Assembly (NCBI GenBank): GCA_013349325.1
Contig: DUZX01000001.1
Location: forward strand, 62,001 to 126,000
Reading direction: 5' to 3'
DNA length: 64,000 nucleotides
From: Desulfuromonadales bacterium
GTDB taxonomy: Bacteria; Desulfobacterota; Desulfuromonadia; Geobacterales; Pseudopelobacteraceae
A model generated the notes under the pieces. It saw nothing but the letters and a program-made list of their open reading frames with translations, did no database searches and was not told the DNA's origin. The position numbers and the translations under genes are program-made. Positions 17,256-25,273 of the stretch are shown here, piece after piece. Numbering within the stretch: position 1 is the first letter of the stretch; every line of letters starts with the position of its first letter.

Positions 17256-17975
17256 ATGCCCTACAAAAAACTCCACATAGAGACTCATAATCGCGTCGGC
17301 TACCTCCTGATGGAGAGCGGTTCCCGCTTTAACAAGCTCTCGATTACAACCATCCGCGAACTGAAACGTGCCTTGAGCCAGCTTGAAGACGATGCTGCGG
17401 TCAACGTAATCGTTCTTTCGGGCCATCCGGGCGAATCATTTGCCGCCGGGGCCGATATCGGCCAAATGCTGAACTTCACTCCGGCAGAGGCGCTCCATTT
17501 CGCAGATCTGGGACAATCGCTGTTCGAGCAGATCGAAGCTTGCAGCAAGCCGGTTATCGGGGCTTTGAATGGCATTACCATGGGTGGCGGCTGCGATCTC
17601 TCCATGGCCTGCGACATCCGCATCGGCCGGGAAAGCCTCAAAATAGGTCACTCCGGCGCTAAACTGGGCATCATCACCGGTTTCTGCGGCACCCGTAAAC
17701 TGCCCCGCATCGTCGGCAAAAACTTCGCCCGCGAGATTTTTATGACCTCGGATATCTACAGCGCCGCTGAAGCTCTGCATATGGGGCTGGTGGACCGCAT
17801 ATTCAACGATGACACCTTCTGGAATGAAGTGGTCGTCTTCGCCGAGCGAATTGCCGGACACCCCCTGAATGCCCTCTCGGCTGCCAAACGCCTGCTGAAT
17901 GCCAGCGAAGATATCGACCTGCGCAGCGGCTGCCTGCTGGAACGCGAAACGGCCACCCACGTCAACTCACCCTGA
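17256..17975 (+). CDS. Crotonase-family protein, second copy, short C-terminus
   Basis: A 239-residue crotonase-fold protein with FAAGADIGQM, the oxyanion-hole region LNGITMGGGCDLSMACD, and LGIITGFCGTRKLPRIVGK. The position of the first catalytic glutamate reads HSGAKLG, without glutamate; the second (AREIFM) is kept. The C-terminus stops shortly after SGCLLERETA, some 20 residues before the usual end, and no matching continuation is seen in the other frames downstream. It may be an isomerase or decarboxylase rather than a hydratase, or partly degenerate. It lies after repeat R4 in the same direction as cobO and the B12 subunit. Confidence 0.8.
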   Translation: MPYKKLHIETHNRVGYLLMESGSRFNKLSITTIRELKRALSQLEDDAAVNVIVLSGHPGESFAAGADIGQMLNFTPAEALHFADLGQSLFEQIEACSKPVIGALNGITMGGGCDLSMACDIRIGRESLKIGHSGAKLGIITGFCGTRKLPRIVGKNFAREIFMTSDIYSAAEALHMGLVDRIFNDDTFWNEVVVFAERIAGHPLNALSAAKRLLNASEDIDLRSGCLLERETATHVNSP

Positions 17976-18055
17976 ACCTTATCTATTCATTCACTTCACG
18001 CTCCAAACTGAAATACAACAAGCACTTACAAGAGTAATCCGAAAGGAGACTTTAC

Positions 18056-18352
18056 ATGGGCATTGAAATCTATGTCGGACAAATCTCCGGACACGTTACA
18101 GAAGCTGAAGTGCGCAACCTCTTCTCTGTGGCCGGTACGGTTACATCGGTGCATCTGGTCATCGATCCCGCTTCACGCGAATTCAGAGGCTGCGGCTATG
18201 TGAGGATGTCGACCGAAGAGGAAGCTGAAGAGGCGCTTACGCTTCTGAATGGCGCCCTGCTGGGTGATCGTCAGATCGTTGTAAAAGCAGCCCCACCCAA
18301 AAACATCAAAAAACAGGAAAAGAGGGGGACACCATGCCGGAAAACCTGTTGA
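18056..18352 (+). CDS. RRM-type RNA-binding protein
   Basis: A 98-residue protein with one RNA recognition motif: RNP2 IYVGQI at the N-terminus, RNP1 RGCGYVRM near the middle, then the EEAEEALTLLNG helix and a lysine-rich tail. Usual bacterial RRM proteins have phenylalanine in RNP1 (GFAFV); here GCGYV keeps only one aromatic. The protein probably binds RNA in the cytoplasm. An AAAGGAG site precedes the ATG. Its 3' end overlaps the next gene by 19 bases, so the two are co-translated. Confidence 0.85.
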   Translation: MGIEIYVGQISGHVTEAEVRNLFSVAGTVTSVHLVIDPASREFRGCGYVRMSTEEEAEEALTLLNGALLGDRQIVVKAAPPKNIKKQEKRGTPCRKTC

Positions 18353-19053
18353 TACCATCGGTAGATCTGAGAATCGGTTCGCTGGAGGAGTACAATCGCA
18401 GACAGAAGGAAAAAGCCGCACTCCACCATCGAAAAGCAAAACCGCGTCCCTGCATTACGATTTCGCGGGAGTACGGCTGCGAAGGGTATCCGGTAGCCGA
18501 GCGGTTGTGTGAGCTCATGAAACAGAGGAGCGGTGATGAATGGGTGTTGATCGACAAGGCCGTCCTGGAAGAGGTTGCCCGTCACCATAATATTTCAGAG
18601 GGAATTCTCCATACGCTGGGAGAAAGCAATCAGATATTGAATGAAGTGCTGGCCACCTTCTCGCCACGCTGGCAGAGCGACCATGAATATTTCAAGCTGC
18701 TCTGCCGTCATGTTGTCGCACTTGCAGAACAGGGGAATGTAATTATCTCCGAGTTGGGAGGATCGATCATCACCCGGCACTTCGACCATTCCTGTCATTT
18801 CAGGATCTACGGTTCCTCTGCCTTCAAAACCGCTTCGCTTGCGAGTCGATTACAACTTGAGCCTGATCAGGCTGAAAAGCTGATGCACCGCCAGCAGAAA
18901 GCCCGCGACAACTTCACGCGGAATTTCCTCAACCAGAACGACCACGATCCGGCGCTCTACGATCTGCTCTTCAACAATGATCGCAGCGCAGCAGACGGCA
19001 TCGCCCGTACAATCGCCGATTTTGTCTGTGCCCGGCATGAAGAAAAATCCTGA
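18334..19053 (+). CDS. Cytidylate-kinase-like protein
   Basis: A 239-residue protein of the cytidylate-kinase-like (Cytidylate_kin2) family. The nucleotide-binding stretch ITISREYGCEGYPVAERL is a variant P-loop lacking the standard GKST; VLIDKAVLEEVARHHNIS and ISELGGSIITRHF follow. The N-terminal 40 residues are basic. The family is annotated by similarity to CMP kinase, but its substrate is not well established. The start lies within the end of the RRM gene, with GAAAAGAGGGG upstream. It is convergent with the SNF2 helicase, one base between the two stops. Confidence 0.8.
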   Translation: MPENLLIPSVDLRIGSLEEYNRRQKEKAALHHRKAKPRPCITISREYGCEGYPVAERLCELMKQRSGDEWVLIDKAVLEEVARHHNISEGILHTLGESNQILNEVLATFSPRWQSDHEYFKLLCRHVVALAEQGNVIISELGGSIITRHFDHSCHFRIYGSSAFKTASLASRLQLEPDQAEKLMHRQQKARDNFTRNFLNQNDHDPALYDLLFNNDRSAADGIARTIADFVCARHEEKS

Positions 19054-19054
19054 G

Positions 19055-22000
19055 CTACCTATCCCCGGCTTCCCGCAAAAGATCCATCAGATCGTCCGCC
19101 GACACACGGGCAGCGGTGTCGGTGCCCTCCAGCAATGAATCTGCCAGATCGCGCTTCTGATGATGCAGAGCGACTATTTTTTCTTCAATCGTGTTGGCAG
19201 CCACGAGACGGTAGACCGTTACCGGACGCAGCTGACCGATGCGGTGGGCGCGGTCCGAGGCCTGATCTTCCACAGCCGGATTCCACCAGGGATCGAGATG
19301 AATGACATAATCGGCGGCGGTCAGATTAAGCCCGACCCCACCCGCCTTGAGGCTGATCAAAAACAGTTCCCCTTCACCGCGCTGGAAGGCGGCCACCTGC
19401 TCCTGCCTGGCTTTTTGCGGCGTGGAGCCATCCAGATATTGATAACTGATACCGTCGCCATCAAGGCTCTGACGCACCAGCGTCAGATGATCCACAAACT
19501 GGCTGAAGACCAGCGCCCTGTGACCGTTTGCCCGTAATTCATCCACTATTTCACGAAAAGCGGCCAGCTTGGCACTTGGAATACCGCTGCCCGGCATAAC
19601 CAACTGCGGATTGCAGCAGGCACGCCGCAGGCGCATGATCTCGGCCAGAATCCTGATCTGGCGTTCGCCGGGGCCCTGTTCAGCGCTGTCGTGCAGCTTC
19701 TCGACCGCCGTCCGGCGCAACGCCTCATACAGAGCAAGCTCCTCACCGGAAAGCTCGACCCGCTGCAGGATATCCGTGCGTGGTGGCAACTCCTGCAGCA
19801 CCTGATTTTTCGTGCGGCGCAGGATAAACGGACGGATCAGCTTTTTGAGCAGCGTCCGCGCCGCTTTGTCATTATCCCGTTCAATCGGCGTGGCATAGCG
19901 CTCAGTGAAGCTTTTATGGGAACCGAGCAGACCGGGATTCAGAAAGCGGAACAGGTTCCAGAGCTCATCAAGACGATTCTCCACAGGTGTACCGGTCGTG
20001 GCGATTCTGAAATGAGCCTTCAGCTGCATGGCTGCCTGTGAACGTTTGGTGGCCATGTTTTTGATCGCCTGCGCCTCATCAAGAATCACCGTTTCCCAGG
20101 TGACCGAATTCAGCAGTTCGGCCCCCTGCTGAAAAAGAGTGTAGCTGCAGATCACCAAATCGAACGGCTGCAGCGAGGCAATAAACTCGCTGCGATTACC
20201 GGGGCCGAAGATACGCGGCTCCAGAGTCGGAGCAAAACGCCGGCACTCGCTTTCCCAGTTGAGACAGACCGAGGTGGGTGCCAATACCAGAGCGGCACCC
20301 TGCGGCGCACGATTAATCAGGAGCGCCAGAGCCTGAATGGTTTTTCCGAGCCCCATATCATCAGCAAGACAGGCCCCGACACCCCAGTGTGCCAAACGCT
20401 CAAGCCAGTTGAACCCTTCCAGCTGATAATCGCGCAGCGTCGCCTGAAACGTTACCGGCAGAGTCGGCTGTAGCGCTTCGGCGCTCCGAAAGCGTTCCAG
20501 GGTATTCTTCCAGAGTTTGTCCCCCTTGACAGCAGCGGCACCATACAGCGCCTCTTCAACCAACGTGGCACTCAACGGGTGGAAGCGATTCTCCTTACCA
20601 TGCTGCTCCACCACTCGGCGCAGTTCATCCAGCCGACGGCGGAATTCCTCCGTCAGCGCCAGATACTGACCATCCGCCAGCGGTATAAAGCGCCCGCTGC
20701 TGCCGGCAGACAGCTCCAACAGCTGCTGCAACGAAAACACTTCGTCATCGGATATGGCAACGCTGCCTTCCAGCGCAAACCACTCTTTGCTGGAACGGAC
20801 AGATGCTCTCATTCCGCTCCAGGAGGCGGAGCCGCGCAACTTGAGCCGTTCACCTTCAGGCCATTCAACAACACAGATATTTTTTTTCTGCTTCCCCAGA
20901 TCATGCAACTCTGCCAGGAGCTCCAGACTGCCGCCTGGATCATCAATGCGCCAGAAATCATCGCCTGACGGGTAGAGATCAAGCGTACTACAGGTGGATA
21001 GCAGCAGCTCAAGACGGCTTTTTTCCAGTTTCAGATTGCGCATTGTCTGTAGCCGCTTTTTGTTGAATGCCGCGATGACGGTGGCTGCTCCCCGACCCGG
21101 ATAAAAACCAGGGCCGCCTTCGCCAAGTGGCCGTACCAACACTTCCACGATGATTCCGGCGCCGAACGGCCTCAGCAGAATGTGCAGCGTACTGTCGCTA
21201 TCAACGCTTTCAGCTGCCGAATCTTCACCGGCAACATCGGAATGCACCGTCACATGCGGCGCCAGGGCTGTAATGGCAGCAGCAATCTGCTGTTCACCAC
21301 TACTCGGGACGTTCAGACCCTGCCCCAGAATCGTGGCGATCCGCAGTTGTTCCCGGCTGGGCTGATAGACGGTCAGACGCGACGTTCCCTCCCAGATGTA
21401 GAAGATATCATCGTCGGAGGGGGGCAACGGTGAAAGAGAAAGCGTGAGGCTCCCCTTGCTGCGATCAACATTAAGGGTAAATTCACCGCGCGTAACGATC
21501 ACCTGCGCTTCATCCCTCGCATTGAAGACCAAAGGGTGACCGATCATCGCAACCAGAGCTTTCGGAATGTCGATATCGTAGGATGTCTGGCTGCCGTAGT
21601 AGGCGTAGTTATAATTTTTATGGATGCAGGCAACAATCTTTCTATCTTGCGAAGTCAGAAAATCAAGCGTTGAACTCCCCTCCAAGAGCCTCTTTAACGC
21701 AATATTGCGACCGCCCGTCCAACCGTTTTTGGTCTGTTTCTGCTCAATCGGCTGGATAAAGAGGATCTGCTTCGCGTCACCTGACACGAGCCAGACCAAT
21801 CGTGTCGCCTTTTGTGAAGTGCTGCTTTTGGAAGAATCTTCGGCGCCAAGCGAGAGCAGCGCCTTGAGAGAACGCTCCCAATCATGTTCCAGCGATCTTG
21901 AAGCGAAAAGCGGTATGATTCCCTGCTCGGCGTACAGTTTTTCAGCAGCCCCGCTCTGCTTAAACGCATCAGGGTTAATCGCTTTTCTCAGTGAGACCGC

Positions 22001-23239
22001 CTCTGCAGCGATCCAGTAAAAACCGGACGCTTCAGCTTTCTTCTGAACAGCTGCCAGATTTTTGCTGTGCAGAGCCAGTAACGGCTTTTTGATCCAGAGG
22101 GCAACCAGCGTCTGAATTATCTGCCCAATCGCTCCGTTCTGATCGTCAGCATTGCTGATCTGTTCCAACGTATTAAGATGCTTTGCATTACCCTTTCTGT
22201 ACTCTGTCAGGTAGTGCAAAAGCCAGATGGAGCTGTTCCGGGAATGTGCATCCTGCTTCAGCACATAGGCAGAAAGCTCACCGGCAGACGTCAGATGGTG
22301 CGGTAAGCCGCTTCGTATGAGTGATAAAAGATGGAAAATCCCCATGATCCCCGATAGAAAAAATTTCCGTTTGCCGGTCAGTTTCTTGATCCGTGCGATT
22401 TCCGCATCAAACAAGGCTATTGCCGCATCGTTGTCCCCTTGTAAAAGTGCCAGTAACGCATGCAGATCAAGGAAATGATCCGCGCCTGCCGCCGTCAGTG
22501 CCGCTTCGGCATCCCGTATTCTGCCCCGCAGGATCAGATAAAGCAGATACAGATAGCAGGCCGACGCCGGGGCATCTGCTCTGCCGGTGACAAATTTTTC
22601 CAACACCATAAAAGATTGAGACGGTTCCAGGCTGACGAAAGCATGGTTGCAGAGTTCATCCAGAACCGCTAGCAACAGCCCGGGAGGTAAGCTGCCAAGC
22701 CACTCCGTATCAAGCGGTTCGGGCAACAGCGTGACAAGGGGGTGTTGTTTCTGCATATCCCAGGAGTGATAGCGGTAACTGAACCTTATGATTCGAAACA
22801 CTTCCTCTTCATCTTTGCAATACAGTGCGAATCGAATGTGCTGCAGACAGTGCTGATAACTGCGATAGCTGTAATGTTCACCATATTTCTGGTGTTTGCC
22901 TATAAAGGGACGAACGGCTTCGGCATACGACTGAAAATCACCCTGCCGCTCAAGCTCCTTCATCAGTGGCTGCTGCAGGTGCGGCTGGCAGTTGAAACCT
23001 TCTTTTTGTTCCAAAACCAGCTGACGCGCACGCAGCGCGGACAAAACCGGCGCAAGCTCCTGAACTGTAATCTGCCGGGAGGGGTTCAACCTGATATTCA
23101 GCGTTTTGAGGATTTCCGCAATGTTGGTCCGCGAAAGCGGCGCCATAAAAAAGGCCAGCAATTGCAGGACTTTTTGTTCAAAAAATGAGGGGCGGTACTC
23201 GGAGATCAGGTCAATAGCGTTTTTTTCTGCACTCTGCAT
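19055..23239 (-). CDS. Large SNF2-family helicase
   Basis: A 1394-residue protein. The last 500 residues hold a complete SNF2/Swi2 motor: motif I ADDMGLGKTIQA, motif II LDEAQAIKN, motif III TTGTPVENRLDELW, then the second lobe with LVFSQFVDHL, LDGSTPQKARQ, LISLKAGGVGLNLTAAD, HLDPWWNPAVEDQASDRAHR and IGQ. The first 900 residues are helical and repetitive-looking, without a recognised domain. It is an ATP-driven double-stranded DNA translocase of the HepA/RapA-like bacterial group. A second SNF2 gene is encoded at 25274. It stands alone on its strand between the kinase-like gene and the divergent amidase. Confidence 0.92.
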   Translation of the reverse strand: MQSAEKNAIDLISEYRPSFFEQKVLQLLAFFMAPLSRTNIAEILKTLNIRLNPSRQITVQELAPVLSALRARQLVLEQKEGFNCQPHLQQPLMKELERQGDFQSYAEAVRPFIGKHQKYGEHYSYRSYQHCLQHIRFALYCKDEEEVFRIIRFSYRYHSWDMQKQHPLVTLLPEPLDTEWLGSLPPGLLLAVLDELCNHAFVSLEPSQSFMVLEKFVTGRADAPASACYLYLLYLILRGRIRDAEAALTAAGADHFLDLHALLALLQGDNDAAIALFDAEIARIKKLTGKRKFFLSGIMGIFHLLSLIRSGLPHHLTSAGELSAYVLKQDAHSRNSSIWLLHYLTEYRKGNAKHLNTLEQISNADDQNGAIGQIIQTLVALWIKKPLLALHSKNLAAVQKKAEASGFYWIAAEAVSLRKAINPDAFKQSGAAEKLYAEQGIIPLFASRSLEHDWERSLKALLSLGAEDSSKSSTSQKATRLVWLVSGDAKQILFIQPIEQKQTKNGWTGGRNIALKRLLEGSSTLDFLTSQDRKIVACIHKNYNYAYYGSQTSYDIDIPKALVAMIGHPLVFNARDEAQVIVTRGEFTLNVDRSKGSLTLSLSPLPPSDDDIFYIWEGTSRLTVYQPSREQLRIATILGQGLNVPSSGEQQIAAAITALAPHVTVHSDVAGEDSAAESVDSDSTLHILLRPFGAGIIVEVLVRPLGEGGPGFYPGRGAATVIAAFNKKRLQTMRNLKLEKSRLELLLSTCSTLDLYPSGDDFWRIDDPGGSLELLAELHDLGKQKKNICVVEWPEGERLKLRGSASWSGMRASVRSSKEWFALEGSVAISDDEVFSLQQLLELSAGSSGRFIPLADGQYLALTEEFRRRLDELRRVVEQHGKENRFHPLSATLVEEALYGAAAVKGDKLWKNTLERFRSAEALQPTLPVTFQATLRDYQLEGFNWLERLAHWGVGACLADDMGLGKTIQALALLINRAPQGAALVLAPTSVCLNWESECRRFAPTLEPRIFGPGNRSEFIASLQPFDLVICSYTLFQQGAELLNSVTWETVILDEAQAIKNMATKRSQAAMQLKAHFRIATTGTPVENRLDELWNLFRFLNPGLLGSHKSFTERYATPIERDNDKAARTLLKKLIRPFILRRTKNQVLQELPPRTDILQRVELSGEELALYEALRRTAVEKLHDSAEQGPGERQIRILAEIMRLRRACCNPQLVMPGSGIPSAKLAAFREIVDELRANGHRALVFSQFVDHLTLVRQSLDGDGISYQYLDGSTPQKARQEQVAAFQRGEGELFLISLKAGGVGLNLTAADYVIHLDPWWNPAVEDQASDRAHRIGQLRPVTVYRLVAANTIEEKIVALHHQKRDLADSLLEGTDTAARVSADDLMDLLREAGDR

Positions 23240-23415
23240 ACACAGCGCTCCTTGGACGAAATAGCGGCAGATAGTATCATCGACAGCCGCAGATTGTCTA
23301 TCAACAGATAAAATCGGGACAATCCAGCCGCTATCTGTTGAAAGATACAGATATTTCTGTTAAAAGAACTGGTTACCTATTCACAGAGATCTGATGAGAC
23401 AGGCAAAGTGAGCCT

Positions 23416-24675
23416 ATGAATCGTTACCTTTACCTATTCTACTGCCTGCTTATTACTGCGCTGCTGGTGCCATATCCGGCTCCGGCTGCTCAGAAAAAAA
23501 AGGGCACCTTCACGGCACCGACCTCTGTCGGCATTCGTCCTCCGGCACTGCTCAGTGATATGAGACATTGGTCAAATCCGGACTACACCCGCATCTCACT
23601 ACAGCTCGACCGGGATATTACCTGGGAAACACATGAGCTGGGCAAAGGCGTTCCCGGTCAAGCGGGTAGAGTCTATATTGATCTGAAGCGAACCCGATTA
23701 GGCGCGGGGGTCAATGACATTACTATCGGGGATGGCCTCCTGAAGGGAGCCCGGGTAGCCCAGTACAAGCCTGATGTGGTCCGGGTCGTGCTGGACACTG
23801 AAAACATCCGTGAGTACAAGGTCTTCCCCATTTCTGAACCGTCGCGCCTGATCATCGATGTCCGGGGAGACCGGCGCACTGAAATATCACGCCTGGAAAG
23901 TTCAATCAGTAACATTCCGGAGCGAATCGTCGTACCAAAACTGGAAGCTGCGGCACCACCGGCCGAAAGAAAGATACGTCTGCAGCGCAAGCATATTATC
24001 ACCAAGATCCGCCGGATTGTAGTCGACCCCGGCCATGGTGGCCATGATCCGGGCGCGGTCGGGCCGAACGGCATTCAGGAAAAGGACGTGGTGCTGGCGA
24101 TCGGACTCAAGTTACGAGATTTATTCAAGGAGGAGATGGGGCTGGATGTAGTCATGACCCGCTCGACGGACGTCTTCATCCCGCTTGAGGAACGTACCGC
24201 CATCGCCAATAAGGTGGGCGCCGACCTGTTTCTGTCGGTGCATGCCAATGCCGCCAATAACCGCTCTGCGTCCGGGATCGAGACCTATTATCTGAATCTG
24301 GCCAAAACCGAGAAGGCCGCCCAGCTGGCGGCCAAAGAGAACGGTACCTCCCTTGAAAAGGTCAGTGTACTACAGGCAATTTTATTTGATCTAATGGCAA
24401 ATTACAAACTGAACGACTCGGCGCATCTGGCCGATGAAGTTCAAAAGTCACTGCATAAAAAAATCCGCAGCAGCTACAACGATGTTAAAAATCTGGGTGT
24501 CAAACAGGGTCCGTTCTACGTCCTGGTGGGAGCGTCAATGCCCAGCATCCTGGTTGAAGCCGCCTTCCTCTCGAACAACGTCGAGGAATCCCGGCTGAAA
24601 GAGGATTACTATCAGGATATGACGGCAGAAGGTATTCTGGAAGGGGTTCGCAGTTATTGTACCAGCCTGAAATAG
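23416..24675 (+). CDS. N-acetylmuramoyl-L-alanine amidase with AMIN domain
   Basis: A 419-residue exported protein. An N-terminal hydrophobic segment (about 4-24) ending PAPAA is a signal peptide. An AMIN domain (about 45-155, with TRISLQLDRDITWE and LIIDVRGDR) targets the septum or peptidoglycan. The Amidase_3 domain (about 200-415) has the zinc motif VVDPGHGGHDPGAVG, HANAANN and VEAAFLSN with the catalytic glutamate. It cuts the bond between muramic acid and the stem peptide during cell separation, like AmiC. It is divergent from the SNF2 gene and convergent with YkgJ. Confidence 0.93.
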   Translation: MNRYLYLFYCLLITALLVPYPAPAAQKKKGTFTAPTSVGIRPPALLSDMRHWSNPDYTRISLQLDRDITWETHELGKGVPGQAGRVYIDLKRTRLGAGVNDITIGDGLLKGARVAQYKPDVVRVVLDTENIREYKVFPISEPSRLIIDVRGDRRTEISRLESSISNIPERIVVPKLEAAAPPAERKIRLQRKHIITKIRRIVVDPGHGGHDPGAVGPNGIQEKDVVLAIGLKLRDLFKEEMGLDVVMTRSTDVFIPLEERTAIANKVGADLFLSVHANAANNRSASGIETYYLNLAKTEKAAQLAAKENGTSLEKVSVLQAILFDLMANYKLNDSAHLADEVQKSLHKKIRSSYNDVKNLGVKQGPFYVLVGASMPSILVEAAFLSNNVEESRLKEDYYQDMTAEGILEGVRSYCTSLK

Positions 24676-24691
24676 CTATTGTTTATGGTAT

Positions 24692-25213
24692 TTACTGTCC
24701 GCTTACCGCGTGGGTGATGCTCACGCGTTCTTGTGAATTCTCAAGTCCGGCCTGTGAAAGATAGAGCGCGTTGACCGCTACCAGCAGTGTGTTGAGTTTG
24801 TCCAGATCAACTGCTTTAGAGCCGACAACAGATCCGTTCTCGACCAGATTGAGAGGACAGCAGTCGCTTTTTCGTTGTCCCTCTTCGCTGTACACAATCG
24901 GCAAACCGTGGGTACGGCAGATAATCGGGCGGGCACTGTACAGCAGGCAACGCTGATTTAACAGTAGCGGGCACCCTGCTCCTGAAGCCTGCTGCCTGAC
25001 GTGCTGACGAATCGACTCTGCCTCTTGAGCTGGCAGGGTATCAAGCGCATCCTGCAGTGCAGCGGCCTCAACCGGAAAGAGAGTGATCGCGGTACAACAG
25101 CCGCTGCAACCGGCTGAACAGGTAATCTGTTCCCCCAGTTCTGCGGAAATTGACTGGCAGAGCTGATCGATTTTGGCAACCAGCCGCCGGTAATTGTCGA
25201 GTAAAGAGTTCAT
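24692..25213 (-). CDS. YkgJ-family cysteine-cluster protein
   Basis: A 173-residue protein beginning MNSLLDNYRRLVAK. A cysteine cluster CSAGCSGCC is followed about 60 residues later by GCPLLLNQRCLLYSARPIICRTHG. This pattern defines the YkgJ (CxxCxxCC) family, thought to bind a zinc or iron-sulphur centre; activity unknown. I chose the ATG at 25213 because it matches the family N-terminus, although the ribosome-binding site is weak; the frame extends upstream into the neighbour's start region. Confidence 0.8.
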   Translation of the reverse strand: MNSLLDNYRRLVAKIDQLCQSISAELGEQITCSAGCSGCCTAITLFPVEAAALQDALDTLPAQEAESIRQHVRQQASGAGCPLLLNQRCLLYSARPIICRTHGLPIVYSEEGQRKSDCCPLNLVENGSVVGSKAVDLDKLNTLLVAVNALYLSQAGLENSQERVSITHAVSGQ

Positions 25214-25273
25214 GCTGCTGATGTACCATACCTGCCGATAAATAAAAAGTAGTTCAACTGATACGGACATTGC

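Noticed and set aside
17940-18055. Frameshift that would restore the second crotonase C-terminus
   Set aside because: Neither other frame downstream shows the expected EGMxxF...KRxPxF end, so a real shorter end or deletion is more likely.
23240-23415. Gene or regulatory RNA in the gap between the SNF2 and amidase genes
   Set aside because: No reading frame, hairpin or promoter element stood out; it is probably just a divergent promoter region.
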